60,000 nt of DNA from Chrysomallon squamiferum. Its lineage: Eukaryota > Mollusca > Gastropoda > Neomphalida > Peltospiridae. Both the position numbers and the translations under genes were made by a program. The notes beneath the pieces were generated by a model. The model was not told where the DNA came from. It made no database searches and saw only the letters and a list, made by a program, of their open reading frames with translations. Positions 24,061 to 36,471 of this stretch are shown here, piece after piece. The number at the start of each line of letters is the position of its first letter. Positions within the stretch are counted from its first letter, which is position 1. Location: contig CM022676.1 in assembly GCA_012295275.1 (NCBI GenBank), positions 17,121,771 to 17,181,770 on the forward strand, in the 5' to 3' direction.

Positions 24061-24501
24061 TCCAGTGACGTAGCTTCATCAAAATCGGTCCAGTGTTTAT
24101 CAAAATATTAGGGTCTGAACATTTGGAGTAACAAACATTTTTGGGCCAAATGTCAAAAGTCGAGGGTCAATAATATTAAGCTAATATTTTTTAGATTTGA
24201 GCAAATATATACAAAATATATACCAAATATATACAAAACTTTTACTGAATCCTTCGCTGATGCAGGTTTAACTACTATTCAGTACACGATCGTCATTTTA
24301 GAACACAATTCTATGTCTCACTCATACCGATATTTAAATAAAATGGAAAACAATACACATAACTTCAAACAAGATATTCTTGGAATTGTGCTGTGATTTG
24401 TTCTTTTAGAAGAAATATAAAAGTTTATGTTTGTCCGATAACTAGTATATTTAATCGAGAATTTATTTTGTGTATCTAATTTTATTATTACTATTATTAA
24501 C

Positions 24502-24559
24502 CTGAAATAACAGTAGGTATAACAAGCAAATAAATCCAATTATATTGAAAGAAAGACAT
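24502..24559 (-). CDS. Leader exon, open frame with weak donor, module L2
   Basis: Same length (58 bases) and phase as the 30.0-kb leader, starting MSFFQYNWIYLLVIPTVIS, a plausible signal peptide. The donor is GTTAAT rather than GTAAGT, which is weak. A TATA-like box is at 24622-24629. It could be an alternative first exon of copy A or a decaying duplicate. Confidence 0.45.
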
Positions 24560-24621
24560 TTATTATTTAAAACTGAACAGATGCAAACGCAACTACTTTA
24601 ATTTAGATCCTTGTACATATT

Positions 24622-24629
24622 TTTATATA
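24622..24629 (-). promoter_or_regulatory. TATA-like box of leader module L2
   Basis: Minus strand TATATAAA, 63 bases before the leader ATG and in the same conserved context as in L1. Inferred core promoter. Confidence 0.4.
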
Positions 24630-26124
24630 CATAATATGTTGATTGAATCTATTTCGCAATCGCTCTGCTGTTTCAAAGCATCTTTGTTGTTAGTAAGTGA
24701 CACGGATCGTATGGTATGCATAACGAATGAGAAAAAGGTCAAATAGGTTAACCTACAAAATGTTATTACTAAGAAAAGTAAAGAAAACCTTTCAATGTAG
24801 CAATTTACAAGTAATGCATGTCAACATGACATCAAGGCAAAGTAAATACGTTTTTTTATGTTTTTTTTTTTTTTTTTTCTATCTGGCAATATACATACAG
24901 ATACAAACACATATACAAACATACATATCTATATATCAGTTATTTATATATCTATCTCTCTATCATCTATCTACCAATTGATCTATATCTCTGTCTATCT
25001 GTCTGTCTATCTAGCTATATCTTTGTCTCCTCTGTATATCTATCCAACTATCTCCCTCCCTACCTAGATACCTATATATGTGTATATTTGTGTATTTATC
25101 TACATTTATTTATTTACACTGACTTAATTCCTTATTCAATTTCTTATTTAAACATGTATACTTGAACAAATTAAAGCTAAAATTATATGCAGGTACATCT
25201 GAGTTTGTGTATCTGTATATTTGTGTGTATGTGGGTGAACAATTCATATGTTCGTCTGTTCAGTTGCAGGATTTTCTGGTGCGTACATCTGTACAGATTC
25301 AGTTAGTTTTAGATATATTTTTCAGCGAATAAATAGTGTATGTGTCTTGAATATAGTAGAAATATAAATAATTACTTCCTATCAAGGAAAAATATAATTA
25401 GTGAGTTAAGAACACAGGCACATTCTGAAGCTGTCATCAGCATATCTTAACCATTAATGTATTTTTTATTTTTTGCTAATCCTATCCATTCAGTTATAAT
25501 GGAAATACATCTTGCAAAATGATTATTATAATCCTGAATGGATACGAACTATATCTACAAATTCTTCATTTCTACTACACCACTGTCAAATGTACAATAT
25601 TTTTTAAGACACAATTTTATGTTTTCTCACAAGGTTAAGTTCTTCAAGGACAGTGGAATATGGTGTTCTATGAGTAGCAAAGCTCATGTTACAACTTGAC
25701 TGTGCTAATAAAAATGTCAAAATACAGTGTGATTCATCTGAAACAAATTTAACCTCCTAACAATTTGCTCAAATGATACTCGCCTAACCAGTATAGCGAG
25801 TGTGTGTTTGTTTCTTATACAGGTCACATAAAAAATAGTGTTTGACGAGACAAGAGAGGTATATTTACGACGAACTGAAAAATTCATTCTTAATACACTG
25901 TCTGCGCATAAGTGTAGAAATAAATAGAACCAGTTGTTTGCATTTGTCTACATTGTCAGATGATAAATAACTGTAACTCTTCGGTAACAATAACAGTAAT
26001 AAAGATGATGACAACAATAATAATAATGATGTTGATAACAATAACAAAAATGATGACGATGATGGGGATAGCAGCACTAATCGTACCATAAAATAAATAA
26101 GTAAAAAAATATATGATAATTATC

Positions 26125-26126
<2 letters not shown>

Positions 26127-26164
<38 letters not shown>

Positions 26165-26184
26165 GTAATAATAATAGTAGTAGA

Positions 26185-26215
<31 letters not shown>

Positions 26216-26217
26216 GT
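26127..26217. repeat. (AAT)n imperfect microsatellite
   Basis: AAT run with AGT interruptions in the leader array. Confidence 0.93.
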
Positions 26218-26903
26218 GTATTCTGGTCCGTTCTTATAGACAGTCACAGTTATTCAGAATCTAAAGCATAGTTTTAGTTACGCCTGCGTGTGTGTTTTCC
26301 ACGTGTGTGTGTGTGTCTGAAAAATATTTTAAAATATGCTCTCGGCTGTGGACTGTTCTTAGGTGTCAGTTCATTGGTGAAAGTCAGATACAAATTATAA
26401 AGAAACCGTGCTACTTGTTGCGGATAAATAAACATACTGATAATTTATATTTGTTTGATGGTACGTTGTATTTTCAGATGTTATACATTTTATTTTATTC
26501 AATATATTTTAATATGTACAATTATAAACCAGTAAGTAAGGTAGAACCAAAGGATCAGATCTGATAATCTTAAGAATAAAAAAAAGTAAAATTACAAGTT
26601 TTAATAAAATTCCCATCAGGTTCATTCCATTCCAGCCTAGAACATTTGTTTACATTAAATCACTAAACGTGTTAAAAAGGACATTTTGTACCTTGTAAGA
26701 TAATTATAGATATAACTATTTCACAATTCATAAACAGACAGACATAAAAAAAAAAAAAAAAAATAGAAAAGAAAAAATAAAAATAAAAATTAATTCCAGG
26801 GATAGTTTATCGCAGCCTAAACAAATAGCGTGTCCACGAAAATAAATGTAAAAGATAATAGTCCTCCCAAGAGTGGTTACCTCTTGAAGCAGCCTGAAAC
26901 ATT

Positions 26904-26935
<32 letters not shown>

Positions 26936-28179
26936 TTGGTGAGAAAATTGGTTCATTTCTTACCTTATGGTTTTGATGATTCTATATATGGAAAAGAAGG
27001 CCACACTTTTTAACATTTTAGCACCTAATACAAATATAGATCGGAAAATATACCCTGTTAACAGAAACTTTTATCTTTAACAGTAATTATTAATACTTTA
27101 AATATCCTGATCTGTTTTTGTCTTATAATTATTAATGGTTAACACATATCCCCCAAAAACATTATTAAAAAGTATAATGGACGCAAAACAGAATACTGTT
27201 TTTTTTTTTTTATCCGATAATTTGGCACAAAATAACATGCATGTAAAGTTATAACAAAGGTTATTTTCGACGACTTGGACAAATTATTGTTAATACAAAT
27301 GTCTGTGCATCAGTGTAGAAAAAATAGTAAAATGAAGAAATAATAATAATAATAATAATAATAATGGTACGTCATATATTTATAATCCTTTAAGCATCAG
27401 TTATTAGTGTTAAAGTGTTTATAAATGGCAAATTTCTGCTTGAAGTAATATTTATGTCAACAACAAGAACCACTACAACAACAACAATAACAACAACAGC
27501 GACACCAATAACAACAACAATAATAGTAATTAAGAAAGAAATTAGTAAGAGAGGTACGTCAAATAATTATATTCTCTTTAAGCTCTGTTATTACAGTTGA
27601 ACTCTTTCCAAACTCTTGTTAACGAAAGTCGTCTGCTCGTGAAAACGCGACGATATCATTTATCTTACAAGTGACGTTTCTTCGATTATTACGTGTCACT
27701 TCGTAGGGGAGAAAGTGAGATGAAAATTATGAAGATACAGTGCAGCTTTTTACGAGTAAATAAACATACTGACACGCCTTATTTCTTTGAAGATACGTTG
27801 TGTTTTATAATCAAATAATGCCTTTATTTCTATATAATTTGATATATACAGTCATAACGAAATAAGAAAGGCAAAACTAAACGACAGGATGTTATAATAT
27901 CAAGAATAAAGAACTAAGAAGATTTCAAATTATATTAAAATATCACTCGTGATTCATTCACGTGTCAAATTCCCCCCAAAACACAAAACAAAGTTTTAAC
28001 TTCACAACTTTAGATTTTTAATAAGCTGTCCAAGAGAATTGCAATCTCGAGCATGTATTTCCATTAAATCACTAAAAGTGTCAAAATGGACATTTTGTTG
28101 TCAGCCTGTGCCCTTTAAGTGTGCTTTACTACAAAACTCCTGTTTTACTGCTATTTGTTATTTTTTTAATTTTTATTTT

Positions 28180-28260
28180 GTAGGTAATATTTTGCAATTT
28201 AATTTTAATCTGAGGTCATTTCAAGGTCACGTGGGTCAAAAAGTTAGGTTGAAGATAGCA
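28180..28260. repeat. Repeated intron-1 block, leader remnant module
   Basis: Contains GAGGTCATTTCAAGGTCACG, again with a perfect TCAAGGTCA, about 430 bases after the 28.66-kb leader remnant in the direction of transcription. Confidence 0.5.
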
Positions 28261-28660
28261 GGGTCTGAAAAGCTGGGAGACATGCCCATCTAAATCTAAA
28301 ATAAGAAAAATCCGAGAGCAAAGAGCATTAACTATATTTTAGAATTCAGCTTCTCATACCAATACCGTTCGACACACTGTGATTTGTTGATGCAGTTTTA
28401 ACTCTTATTCAATTAACGATTCTCATTTTAGAACATAATTCTATGTCTCATTGATTCCGAGTTCAAAATAAAATGAACAAAAATACAGCAGTTTGTTCTT
28501 TTAAAACATATAAAAAGGCTTACGTTTGTACGATGGGTAGTATGTTTAATCGATAATTTACTTTGAGTATCTAATTTTATTATTATTATTATTATTATTA
28601 TTTATTATTTTACTCTTAAAAACTATATATATACACACACATACATACAATATGACATAC

Positions 28661-28681
28661 CTGAAATGGCCGTAGCTGTAA
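28661..28681 (-). pseudogene. 3' remnant of a fifth leader exon
   Basis: Only the end of the leader exon is recognisable: GGCCATTTCAG followed by donor-like GTATGTC, matching the end of the 57.5-kb leader. No ATG-TCT start is found upstream; the sequence there differs from the other modules. Likely a broken module of the leader array. Confidence 0.35.
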
Positions 28682-28849
28682 AGAATAATAACAAAACGAA
28701 TATAATAATAAAGGTACTTCATATAATTATAATACTTAAGACTTCTGTTATTACTGTTAAATTGTTTAGAAAAGACACATTTCTGTTTGAATGGTTTTTC
28801 TTTTGTCTCAGCCGCAAGAACCACAACAGCATAATTAACAACAACAACA

Positions 28850-28863
28850 AAAACAACAACAAC

Positions 28864-28953
<90 letters not shown>

Positions 28954-28975
28954 AAGAAGAAGAAATAAGAAATAA
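28850..28975. repeat. (ACA)n/(AAT)n microsatellite
   Basis: ACA run, then a long AAT run, then GAA units. Long open frames over it encode only homopolymers. Confidence 0.95.
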
Positions 28976-29974
28976 AATAATAATGTCATATAATTGAACT
29001 AATGTTGAAGTTTTTTCAAATGACAGCTTCCTGTTTGAAGTATTTTTGTGTTTCGGTGTAATTCCTCTTACTAACAAAAATCGTCTGCTCCAGAAAACGT
29101 GACTGAAATCATACATGTTACGAGTCACGTTTCTTCGGCTCACTGGGTGAAAGTCAGATACAAATGATAAAGAAACCCTGCTGCTTGTCACGGGTAATTA
29201 AACACACATATTTGCTTCATGGTACACTCTGTTTTGTAATTCTCTCATTTTTTTTTCTCTTTAGTTTAATACGTACAATCATAAACCAGTAGGAAAGGCA
29301 CAACTAAAATACCAGAAATGATAGTATGAAGAATAAAGACAAAGAAGATTTCAAATTAAATTAAAATATGGCTCAGGTTCATTCACATGTCAATATCCCC
29401 CAAAACACAAAATAAAGTTTTAACTTCACAACCTTAGATTTTACATTGGCCAATATCATTGTAAGCTCGAACATTTGTTTACATTAAATAAGTAAAGGTG
29501 ATTTTGTGGTGTCCAGTTTAAGAGTGTTTTACTAAGTGAAAAAGTGGGAGACAGACCATTTGTGGCTAAAATGTCAAAACTTCAGAGCCAATAATATTAT
29601 CCTAATATTTTAACATTTTAGTTGATTATACCAATACTATTCTACTTACTAAATTTTATCAGTGAATCTTTTGTTAAAAAGTATTCAGTTCACGATCCTC
29701 AGTTTGGAACACAATTCTGTATCTCACTGATTCCGAGTTTTATATAAAATGAATACCAATACACATAAATGACGTGATTAATAAATTCAGTGTTGGAATT
29801 CTTCTACGATTTGGTCTTTTAATAGAAATACAAAAAGTTTACGTTTGACGGACGACTAGTAGATTTAATCAAAAATGTATTTTGTGTATGTAATTATATC
29901 ATTATTATTACTCAGTATTTCACTGTTAATAATTTTATATATAAAAAAAATAAATAAATAAAAAAATAACTTAC

Positions 29975-30032
29975 CTGAAACGGCAGTAGGTATAACAAGT
30001 ACAAAAATCCAAATATATTGAAAGAGAGACAT
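29975..30032 (-). CDS. Leader (signal peptide) exon, intact, array module L1
   Basis: The exon reads ATG then 18 further codons plus one base, followed by a consensus donor GTAAGT. The peptide starts MSLFQYIWIFVLVIPTAVS: a hydrophobic core and a small-residue end, as in a cleaved signal peptide. It ends in phase 1, matching the phase-1 entry of the SRCR1 exon. A TATA-like box lies 78 bases before the ATG. This is the only leader in the window with both an intact frame and a strong donor, so it is the best candidate first exon of copy A, although it would need an 11-kb first intron. It could also belong to another family member. Confidence 0.65.
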
Positions 30033-30109
30033 TTCTTTTTAAAAAAACTGAACAGATGAGTTTGTCTCTGTCAAACGCAACTATTTTAATTCAGATCCTG
30101 ATTCATATT

Positions 30110-30117
30110 TTTATATA
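30110..30117 (-). promoter_or_regulatory. TATA-like box of leader module L1
   Basis: Minus strand TATATAAA, 78 bases before the leader ATG. The same box is at a similar place in the other three leader modules, within a conserved stretch that also holds CTGAATTAAA and GTTGCGTTTGACAGAGAC-like sequence. Role as a core promoter is inferred. Confidence 0.45.
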
Positions 30118-31888
30118 CATAATGTGTTGACTGAATCTATTTCGCAATCGCCCTGCTGTTTCAAAGCATGTTTGTTGTTAATAAGTGACACGGAACATAT
30201 GATATACACCTATCTATCTATATTTTGTTTGTCTTCCCTGTCTGTGTATCCAACTGTCTCTCTAGCTATTGACCTATCTATATGTATGTTTGTGTATTTG
30301 TCTATGTATCAATCTGTTTATCTATGCTTATTTATTTATTTATTTATTTGTTTGTTTCTTTATTTGTTTCCTTACTGACTTACTTCCTTATTTAATTTAT
30401 TTGAAATTGTATACTTGAAAACTGTAAGCTAAAAGTATGTGCACGTACTTTTGTGTAAATGTGACTGTGTTTGTGTGTGTGTGTATGTGAACGATTCATA
30501 TGTGCGTATGTTCAGTTACAGGATATTCTGGTATTTAGTATCTGTACAGACTGGGTCAGTATTGATAAATTCTACAGCGAATAAATATCTTTCGTGTCTT
30601 GAATATAATAAACATAGAAATGATTACTTCCTAACTATCAAGGAAAAATATTATCAGTGCGTTATCAACACGGGCACCTTCTGAAGCTGTTATCCACCTA
30701 TCTTAACCATTAATGTATTTTAATTTTAGCATAATCCTATCCCTTCCGTTATAATGAAAATAAATCTTGCTGTATGATTATTATAATCATGAATGGATAT
30801 GAAATATATCTACAAATTCTTCATTTCTACCCTACAACTGTCAAATTTTCAATATTTTTTAAAACACAATTTCATGTTTTCTGATATGGTTATGTTTTCC
30901 AGGGACAGTGGAATTTGGTGTTCTATGAGTAGTAAAGCTCATATTACAATTTGATTGCTACTAATAAAAATGTTGCAGGAGTTGAGTGACTTTGGGATTC
31001 CTGTTCATGGTATTTGTAGTAAGAATCTGTAAGTAAAATAAAAATTCTTATCTTGTCTCTTAGTCATTCAGCATCTTTAGCAGAAGATGACATTTTACCC
31101 ACAGTTCTTCAGTATGTTGCCTGGGTTGTTTCAAGAAAAAAGCAACTCCGGTTCAAACGGCGACATCCCCAAGAACAAAATTAATGACTGTTATGTTGTA
31201 CATTGTGATACTGCACCCTTTCCTAGACAGGTAAAGCTGATTCATGATGGAAATTACAAAGGTTCCGATAAGATAATTATGCACTGCTAAATCATTGGCC
31301 ACTTCCGTATCATTTTGAATATGTGTAAATGTTTAGTTACGACATCAAATGCACATTTTGATCTTGATTATGCATTAAAATGATCTTACCATCATAGCCA
31401 TACACCATATTCTACTTCTTTTATGTCAGTGGAATAAATGTAACATGACTCGCACAAAATTATGTAATAGTATTTTACTTATACTTCGTTTCCATTCTGA
31501 ATTGTAACTGGTTGTATTGTATACCTATTTCACCTTTAACCAAAGGGAAAACGTTTATTTGTACAGAATAAAGTTATTTCGTTTTTCCCCATTTCCCTCT
31601 GGTGTAACATCCTTCATGCACATATTTCTGACTACCCATCAAACCACATGTATCCCTGGTTTCTTTTCATTGTGACATGAAACAAATATAGCCATTGTCA
31701 ATCTTTGACACAGGGTACCCGTCTAGCAATTAATGCAGTTGGAATTATCTGGAACCTTCTGAATCCTGGTACCGAGGAATTATCCTAATACTGGATCAGC
31801 GAAAGTGAAATAAAACAATGAGGTAATATGCAGAATATCTTTAGATTATTTCTCCTTTTTTCCATAGGTAGAGTTTAACATACATTTT

Positions 31889-31889
<1 letters not shown>

Positions 31890-31928
<39 letters not shown>
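31890..31928. repeat. (CA)n microsatellite
   Basis: CA run of about 38 bases. Confidence 0.95.
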
Positions 31929-32689
31929 AGTTTATCAGTGTATAACAGTCACTTAGAAAAGTCTGTCTTGCTCTAACTGCAATAACAGTAGGTTCTGTGT
32001 AAGGTTTGATCAACGTAAGTAACACCCAGTATACGTCAGTGTTGATCGTGCATTAGTTATATACTATTTTTATCTGACCTACATAACAGTCATACAGACT
32101 CATCACACTTTAATTTGATATGCTGGCGTGTTTCATCACAAAACTAAGACGAGTATACTGAAATATTCGGAAAAGAAATTATAAGTGATCTTGCATAACA
32201 AGAAGACAAACGCACAAATTAAATAAATTTAATTTATAATAATATATCACCTTTATTATTATGTTACCTACATTAACTGATATTTTATTTTAATTTTAAT
32301 ATAGATATTATTTGTTTTTTGTTGTTTTTGTTTGTTTTTGTTGGGTTTTTTGTTGTTGTTTTTTTTCTTTATTTTATGATAAAAAGAAAAATAACTATGT
32401 TTGTACTATCCTTAATTTCTGTAGATATAATAACATGTTTCTCATGACTGGGACACTAGATGAAAATAGATATGTTCGAAATATACTTGTCTTTAGTAGA
32501 ACATTTTGCCATACTGTCATTTTCTTCGTTCTTATTAAATGCCCATAGTCCAAAATACAGACACAAACAAACCCCGAAAACACTGTAACTGACACCTTAA
32601 AAAGCTCGAAGGAACTCCCTAGGAAATGGTGTAATGATAAAAAACAAGAATGTTGAGATAATTTAAAAAAATAATAATAATAAAATATA

Positions 32690-32726
32690 AATAAAATAAA
32701 ATAAAATAAAATAAAATAAAATAAAA
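32690..32726. repeat. (AAAAT)n microsatellite
   Basis: Pentanucleotide ATAAA run just before the LINE relic. Confidence 0.9.
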
Positions 32727-32899
32727 CAAACAAACAAAAACAAAACAGAAGCATTTATTAAATGAAATACCACAAAACTTACAAAACTGCATGTCTGCTG
32801 AAGTTGATTATGAATTTATAAATAATAGAGTCACACATATAAATGTAATATTTATAACTACAGCTAAAGATAGGTTTTGAAAGAAACCAACCTATGTTA

Positions 32900-34600
32900 C
32901 AATAAACATCATTATAATCAGGTCTGGTTCAACAGAGCTTCCAAAACTGCTAGAAAGATGTCAGGGAAGAGAGACAAAGATATAAACAATATGGTGCAGG
33001 TATACTGAAATCTACCTTGAAGTACAAAGATAATCAGTTCAAAGAAAGACTACATAGATCAATTAGGGAACATAAAATAGCTATTAAATGTAAAATGAAA
33101 ATGCTAAATACGTCAAATTCAGTAGAGTACTTGTCAGATCTTAGAAACAAATGTAAATAAATTATAAATAATAAATAAATAATGAAATAAAATAATAAAA
33201 GTATATTTTGCTTTTATAGATTTTAAGAAGGCTTCTGATATCTTTTGATAGAGTCAGGACAGGATTACGGAATAAGTTAATTAGGTCTGGTATAAATAGG
33301 AAATGTTTGAATGTTTTAGTTAATATCCATTACGGTACTAATGCAAGAAATACAGCGAATGGTTTCTTATCTGATTCTGAAATCGGTGTAAGTCAAGGAC
33401 AACATCTCTCGTCATTTTTGTTTTCTACATGACTTAGAGGAGTTTCTTATTGACAGTAAGACAAATGTACCAGAATAAATTTTAACAACGAAAACTGTGA
33501 TGTTTATTTTAAGCTTTTATTCTACTATATGCTGACATTACAGTACTGTTACCAAAATCTTCCGATTATTTACAGCATAATCTTATTATTTTTCACAAAA
33601 CTAAGGTAATGATTCTGTATAAACGGAAAAAAAACTTTAGATTTATTATATGTGTTAGTTGTATGGAGAAAATATTGATATGAATGATAACTATAGATAC
33701 AAGTACATCAAAACAAAAATCTCTTAACTTACAACATATATAACAACTGATATCATAAAGTAATGAAAGCTGTGTATACCCTAATAGCTGAAAACCATCA
33801 GAATAGTTTCCCCATCAACTGTGTACTTGATTTATTTGATAAACTAATGCAACCAATTTTGTTGTGGAATTACGGGGTTTTATAAGTATGCGTTTAATAG
33901 AAAAACTCCATATGAAATTGTATGAGTAGTTATTAAATGTTAATAAATGTATCCCTGGTTCTGTGATATATGGTGAACTGGGACGATATCCCCAGTTATA
34001 TTTCTATAAAAAATAAGAATAATCTGGAATTTTCTAGAACAGCACTCTTCATTATCAAGTCTGTTGTAATTATCCGTTACTTTCCGCTTCCTGTACGATC
34101 TAACTCATGCCAGTAAAACGCTTTAACACACGTCGCTAAAAAGGGAAGTTGTTGAAAAACAATCGCTCTAGAGAAGAGCAGTGTTCAAGCGAATGTTCGT
34201 TTCTTATGTAAAATTAGAACTCTGAAGTTAAACTTGCTGTTAAAACTAGTTTAATATTGTAAGACAAAAGAGAGAATATTTGTAATTTTGACAAATTTGT
34301 AGATGAATGTCATTATGTATTTAAAAGCGAGGATGCGAGAAACGGTCTACCAGATAAATCCAGATATATTTACAAACAATAATTTGTTTAATATCAAAAA
34401 TATGTTTAAATATTTCTGTTGAAATACGTTTATGTAACTTATTGGATGAGACTGCAACATATTTTCACACGAAAGCGAGAGAACTATTTAAATAAAAATA
34501 TAAATAAATGAATAAAATAAATAAATAAATAAATACATTTTAAAAATATAACATTGCAAATCATTATATGTTCTGTTCCTATAACTGGAATTTTGTTCTT
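32900..34600 (+). mobile_element. LINE (non-LTR retrotransposon) reverse transcriptase relic
   Basis: Plus-strand fragments in several frames: VWFNRASKTARKM (about 32924), VYFAFIDFKKAS then FDRV (33200-33255; RT motif A), SEIGVSQGQHLSSFLF (about 33376-33424; RT motif B), and LYADITVLL (about 33525; motif C with the second D changed). Stops and frameshifts throughout. Clade not assigned. The limits are approximate, and nothing recognisable is seen after about 34.2 kb. Confidence 0.75.
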
Positions 34601-35519
34601 GTACATTCTGGTTCTATAGTTATATTTTATGTGTTTATTTCATAAAGATATTTATCTAGTTATATGTTATGGTTAAATCTTCATTCAAAGTGTTACACTC
34701 CTAAACATACTTCAGCATACAGTGAAGAAAATGTACAGAATTCTATGTCATTACTCATTGTAATAGCTACATATAGTTAGTGTCTTGTTTATTGATTTTA
34801 TTTTCTGATTCTTACTAATAAAGGGAGGTTATTTCTTCCTAATTTCACTCTTTGCTACTTTAAAATCTATATATATTATTATATATAAAGCGCACTTAAT
34901 TTGTTTTTTCTAAATGATGTCATACATTATTATGTAGACAAATATGACATACAGGTGGCTGTGTAATGTATAACTGATTATACTAAATTAATTGTATACC
35001 ATTATATAGACTGGTTTTGACCAGTGGTTTAATTGACGTACTAGTTCGGATGTAAGTCAGTGTTTAGTTGATTTCTTTGGCGTCCGCTAAGTAACGTAAT
35101 ATTTAAATACCACCGACTTCAAGACGATAGCCTTGCGATAGATATACATAGTGGAGTAAACCTTGTGAATTTGACTGTTGTAGAAATGCTTAGGACATAT
35201 TGCTGCTAAAGGCAAGTTAATGTGACAAATGAGATTACACAAATGTTGTTATAAGTAACGAAAAGAAATATGTTATAATGTTCATGACTGAGTATTATTT
35301 TGATTGTATTTTGTTATGACAACAAATAATAAGACTCTAAACGTATTTTCGTCTGTTTTGTGTTATGTGGCTAATAATTAAGTGACATTTTAAATATTCT
35401 TGCTCTGGGCTCTAGTATCACATGGATATTATAAATTATTGTTATCAGTTAGATAACATGTCAAAGATCTAACTTATTTGTTTCTACAAAACATAAATGC
35501 CATACACTGTTTTTACCAC

Positions 35520-35915
35520 ATAGAAATTAATCAGAATTTTACTAGACATAGTTTAATCAGAATCTTACTAGGCATAGTTTAATAACAGTTTTACTAGACA
35601 TATATTATTCACAATTTTACTCAACAAAGACTAATTAGAATTTTACTTGACAAAATTTAATCACAATTAAATAGCCACAGCTCTTTACAATTTACTAGAC
35701 AGATTAATAACAATTTCACTCGATGTAGTTCATTCACAATTTTAATGGACATAGATTAACTAGAATTTTACTAAACACAGTTAAGTCACAGTTTCACAAG
35801 ACATAGAGTAAGTAGAAGTTTAGTAGACAGAGGTTAACCACAAATTTAATATACACAGATTAATTAGAATATGAAAAAAAGCATAGTTTAATCACAGTTT
35901 TACAGATTTATCGCA
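35520..35915. repeat. ~26-bp minisatellite downstream of copy B
   Basis: Degenerate units based on TTTTACTAGACATAGTTTAA then TCACAA, about fifteen copies. Homologous to the shorter array at 3060-3240, so it marks the 3' end of the duplicated unit. Confidence 0.75.
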
Positions 35916-36061
35916 ATTATATGGTGTACAGTATCAGTTAATTGAAAGAAAAACAGTGTAATTTTAGAACATAAACTACTATTGTCTTGAAGAAAACATA
36001 GTAACAGTAATAAACCACATTTAAAACAAATTTGTCTACGATTTTGTATGAAAACCAAAAG

Positions 36062-36062
<1 letters not shown>

Positions 36063-36092
<30 letters not shown>

Positions 36093-36246
36093 ATTAGGTG
36101 TTTTGATTTTGAAAAATCAATAATAGTGAATAATTGTTATATAATTTCATATCCTGCAAATAGATGTTTTTTTTTTCGATGTTTAACCTATATATGTCGG
36201 TACGTATATGTGTATATGTAGGAATGAATGAACGTATCTACAAAAC

Positions 36247-36280
<34 letters not shown>
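36063..36280. repeat. Two (TA)n runs in the 3' flank of copy B
   Basis: TA runs at 36063-36090 and 36250-36280, in the likely 3' UTR or flank of copy B. Confidence 0.92.
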
Positions 36281-36284
<4 letters not shown>

Positions 36285-36388
36285 TATGTATGTACGTACG
36301 TATGTATGTATGTGTATATATATGTACAGTAAAAGTAATAAAATAAATTGTTTCGAAGTTTGAGTAAACACAGTTATAAAGAGATATT

Positions 36389-36471
36389 TTAATATTTTGG
36401 TCCATTATCATCGACTCCAAATACTTCATACTGATGCTGCTCAGATGACCCACTTCGTTCTGCGTTGTTAT
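36389..36471 (-). CDS. Copy B last coding exon with stop
   Basis: Acceptor TGTGTAG, entry phase 1. It reads DNNAERSGSSEQHQYEVFGV, then DDNGPKY and TAA at 36389-36391. Same length as the A exon. Tyrosine context HQYEVF. The 3' flank is homologous to that of copy A. I see no strong AATAAA nearby. Confidence 0.72.

Larger units (their letters stand above)
3641..30032 (-). other. Receptor gene copy A: leader, 4 SRCR, 2 Ig, FN3, TM, tyrosine-containing tail
   Basis: Gene-level span assembled from separate exons with GT-AG junctions. Reading the minus strand gives a leader exon (best candidate at 30.0 kb, alternatives at 24.5 and 21.7 kb), four two-exon SRCR domains, two single-exon Ig domains, one FN3 exon, one transmembrane exon and three tail exons. 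All junction phases agree: phase 1 between domains, phase 2 inside each SRCR. The product would be a type I cell-surface receptor with a large extracellular ligand-binding part and a tail of roughly 55 residues with three tyrosines. SRCR and Ig domains are common in innate immune recognition, but ligand and role here are inference. Two lesions (stop in the SRCR3 second exon, lost donor in SRCR1) mean the full-length form cannot be made from this haplotype without exon skipping. Which leader is used cannot be decided from sequence. Confidence 0.75.
20600..31500 (-). repeat. Tandem array of leader/promoter modules upstream of copy A
   Basis: Several diverged copies of the same sequence series recur. 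A stretch with GTCAGATACAAATTATAAAG and CTTGTTGCGGGTAAATAAAC is at about 20.87, 26.39, 27.72 and 29.15 kb. An AGGTCATTTCAAGGTCA block is at 21.3, 24.0 and 28.2 kb. Leader exons are at 21.7, 24.5, 28.7 (remnant) and 30.0 kb, then the TATA-like box, then GTTGACTGAATCTATTTCGC-like sequence. One further module is at 56.5-58.0 kb before copy C. Spacing is irregular. No other exons were recognised here. Confidence 0.6.
30200..32890. other. Intergenic sequence upstream of module L1
   Basis: No gene recognised. A plus-strand open frame at 31087-31290 has no known domain. Parts (31.36-31.5 kb) resemble 22.0-22.2 kb and parts (31.6-32.3 kb) resemble 58.2-58.8 kb, so this is the 5' flank of the duplicated unit. 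Confidence 0.5.
34600..36388. other. Intergenic and 3' flank of copy B
   Basis: No gene recognised up to the minisatellite at 35520. From there on homologous to the 3' flank of copy A. Confidence 0.5.

Noticed and set aside
31087-31290. 67-codon plus-strand open frame
   Set aside because: Tempting because less AT-biased, but no recognisable domain, no splice or neighbour context, and it lies in a duplicated, decayed flank.
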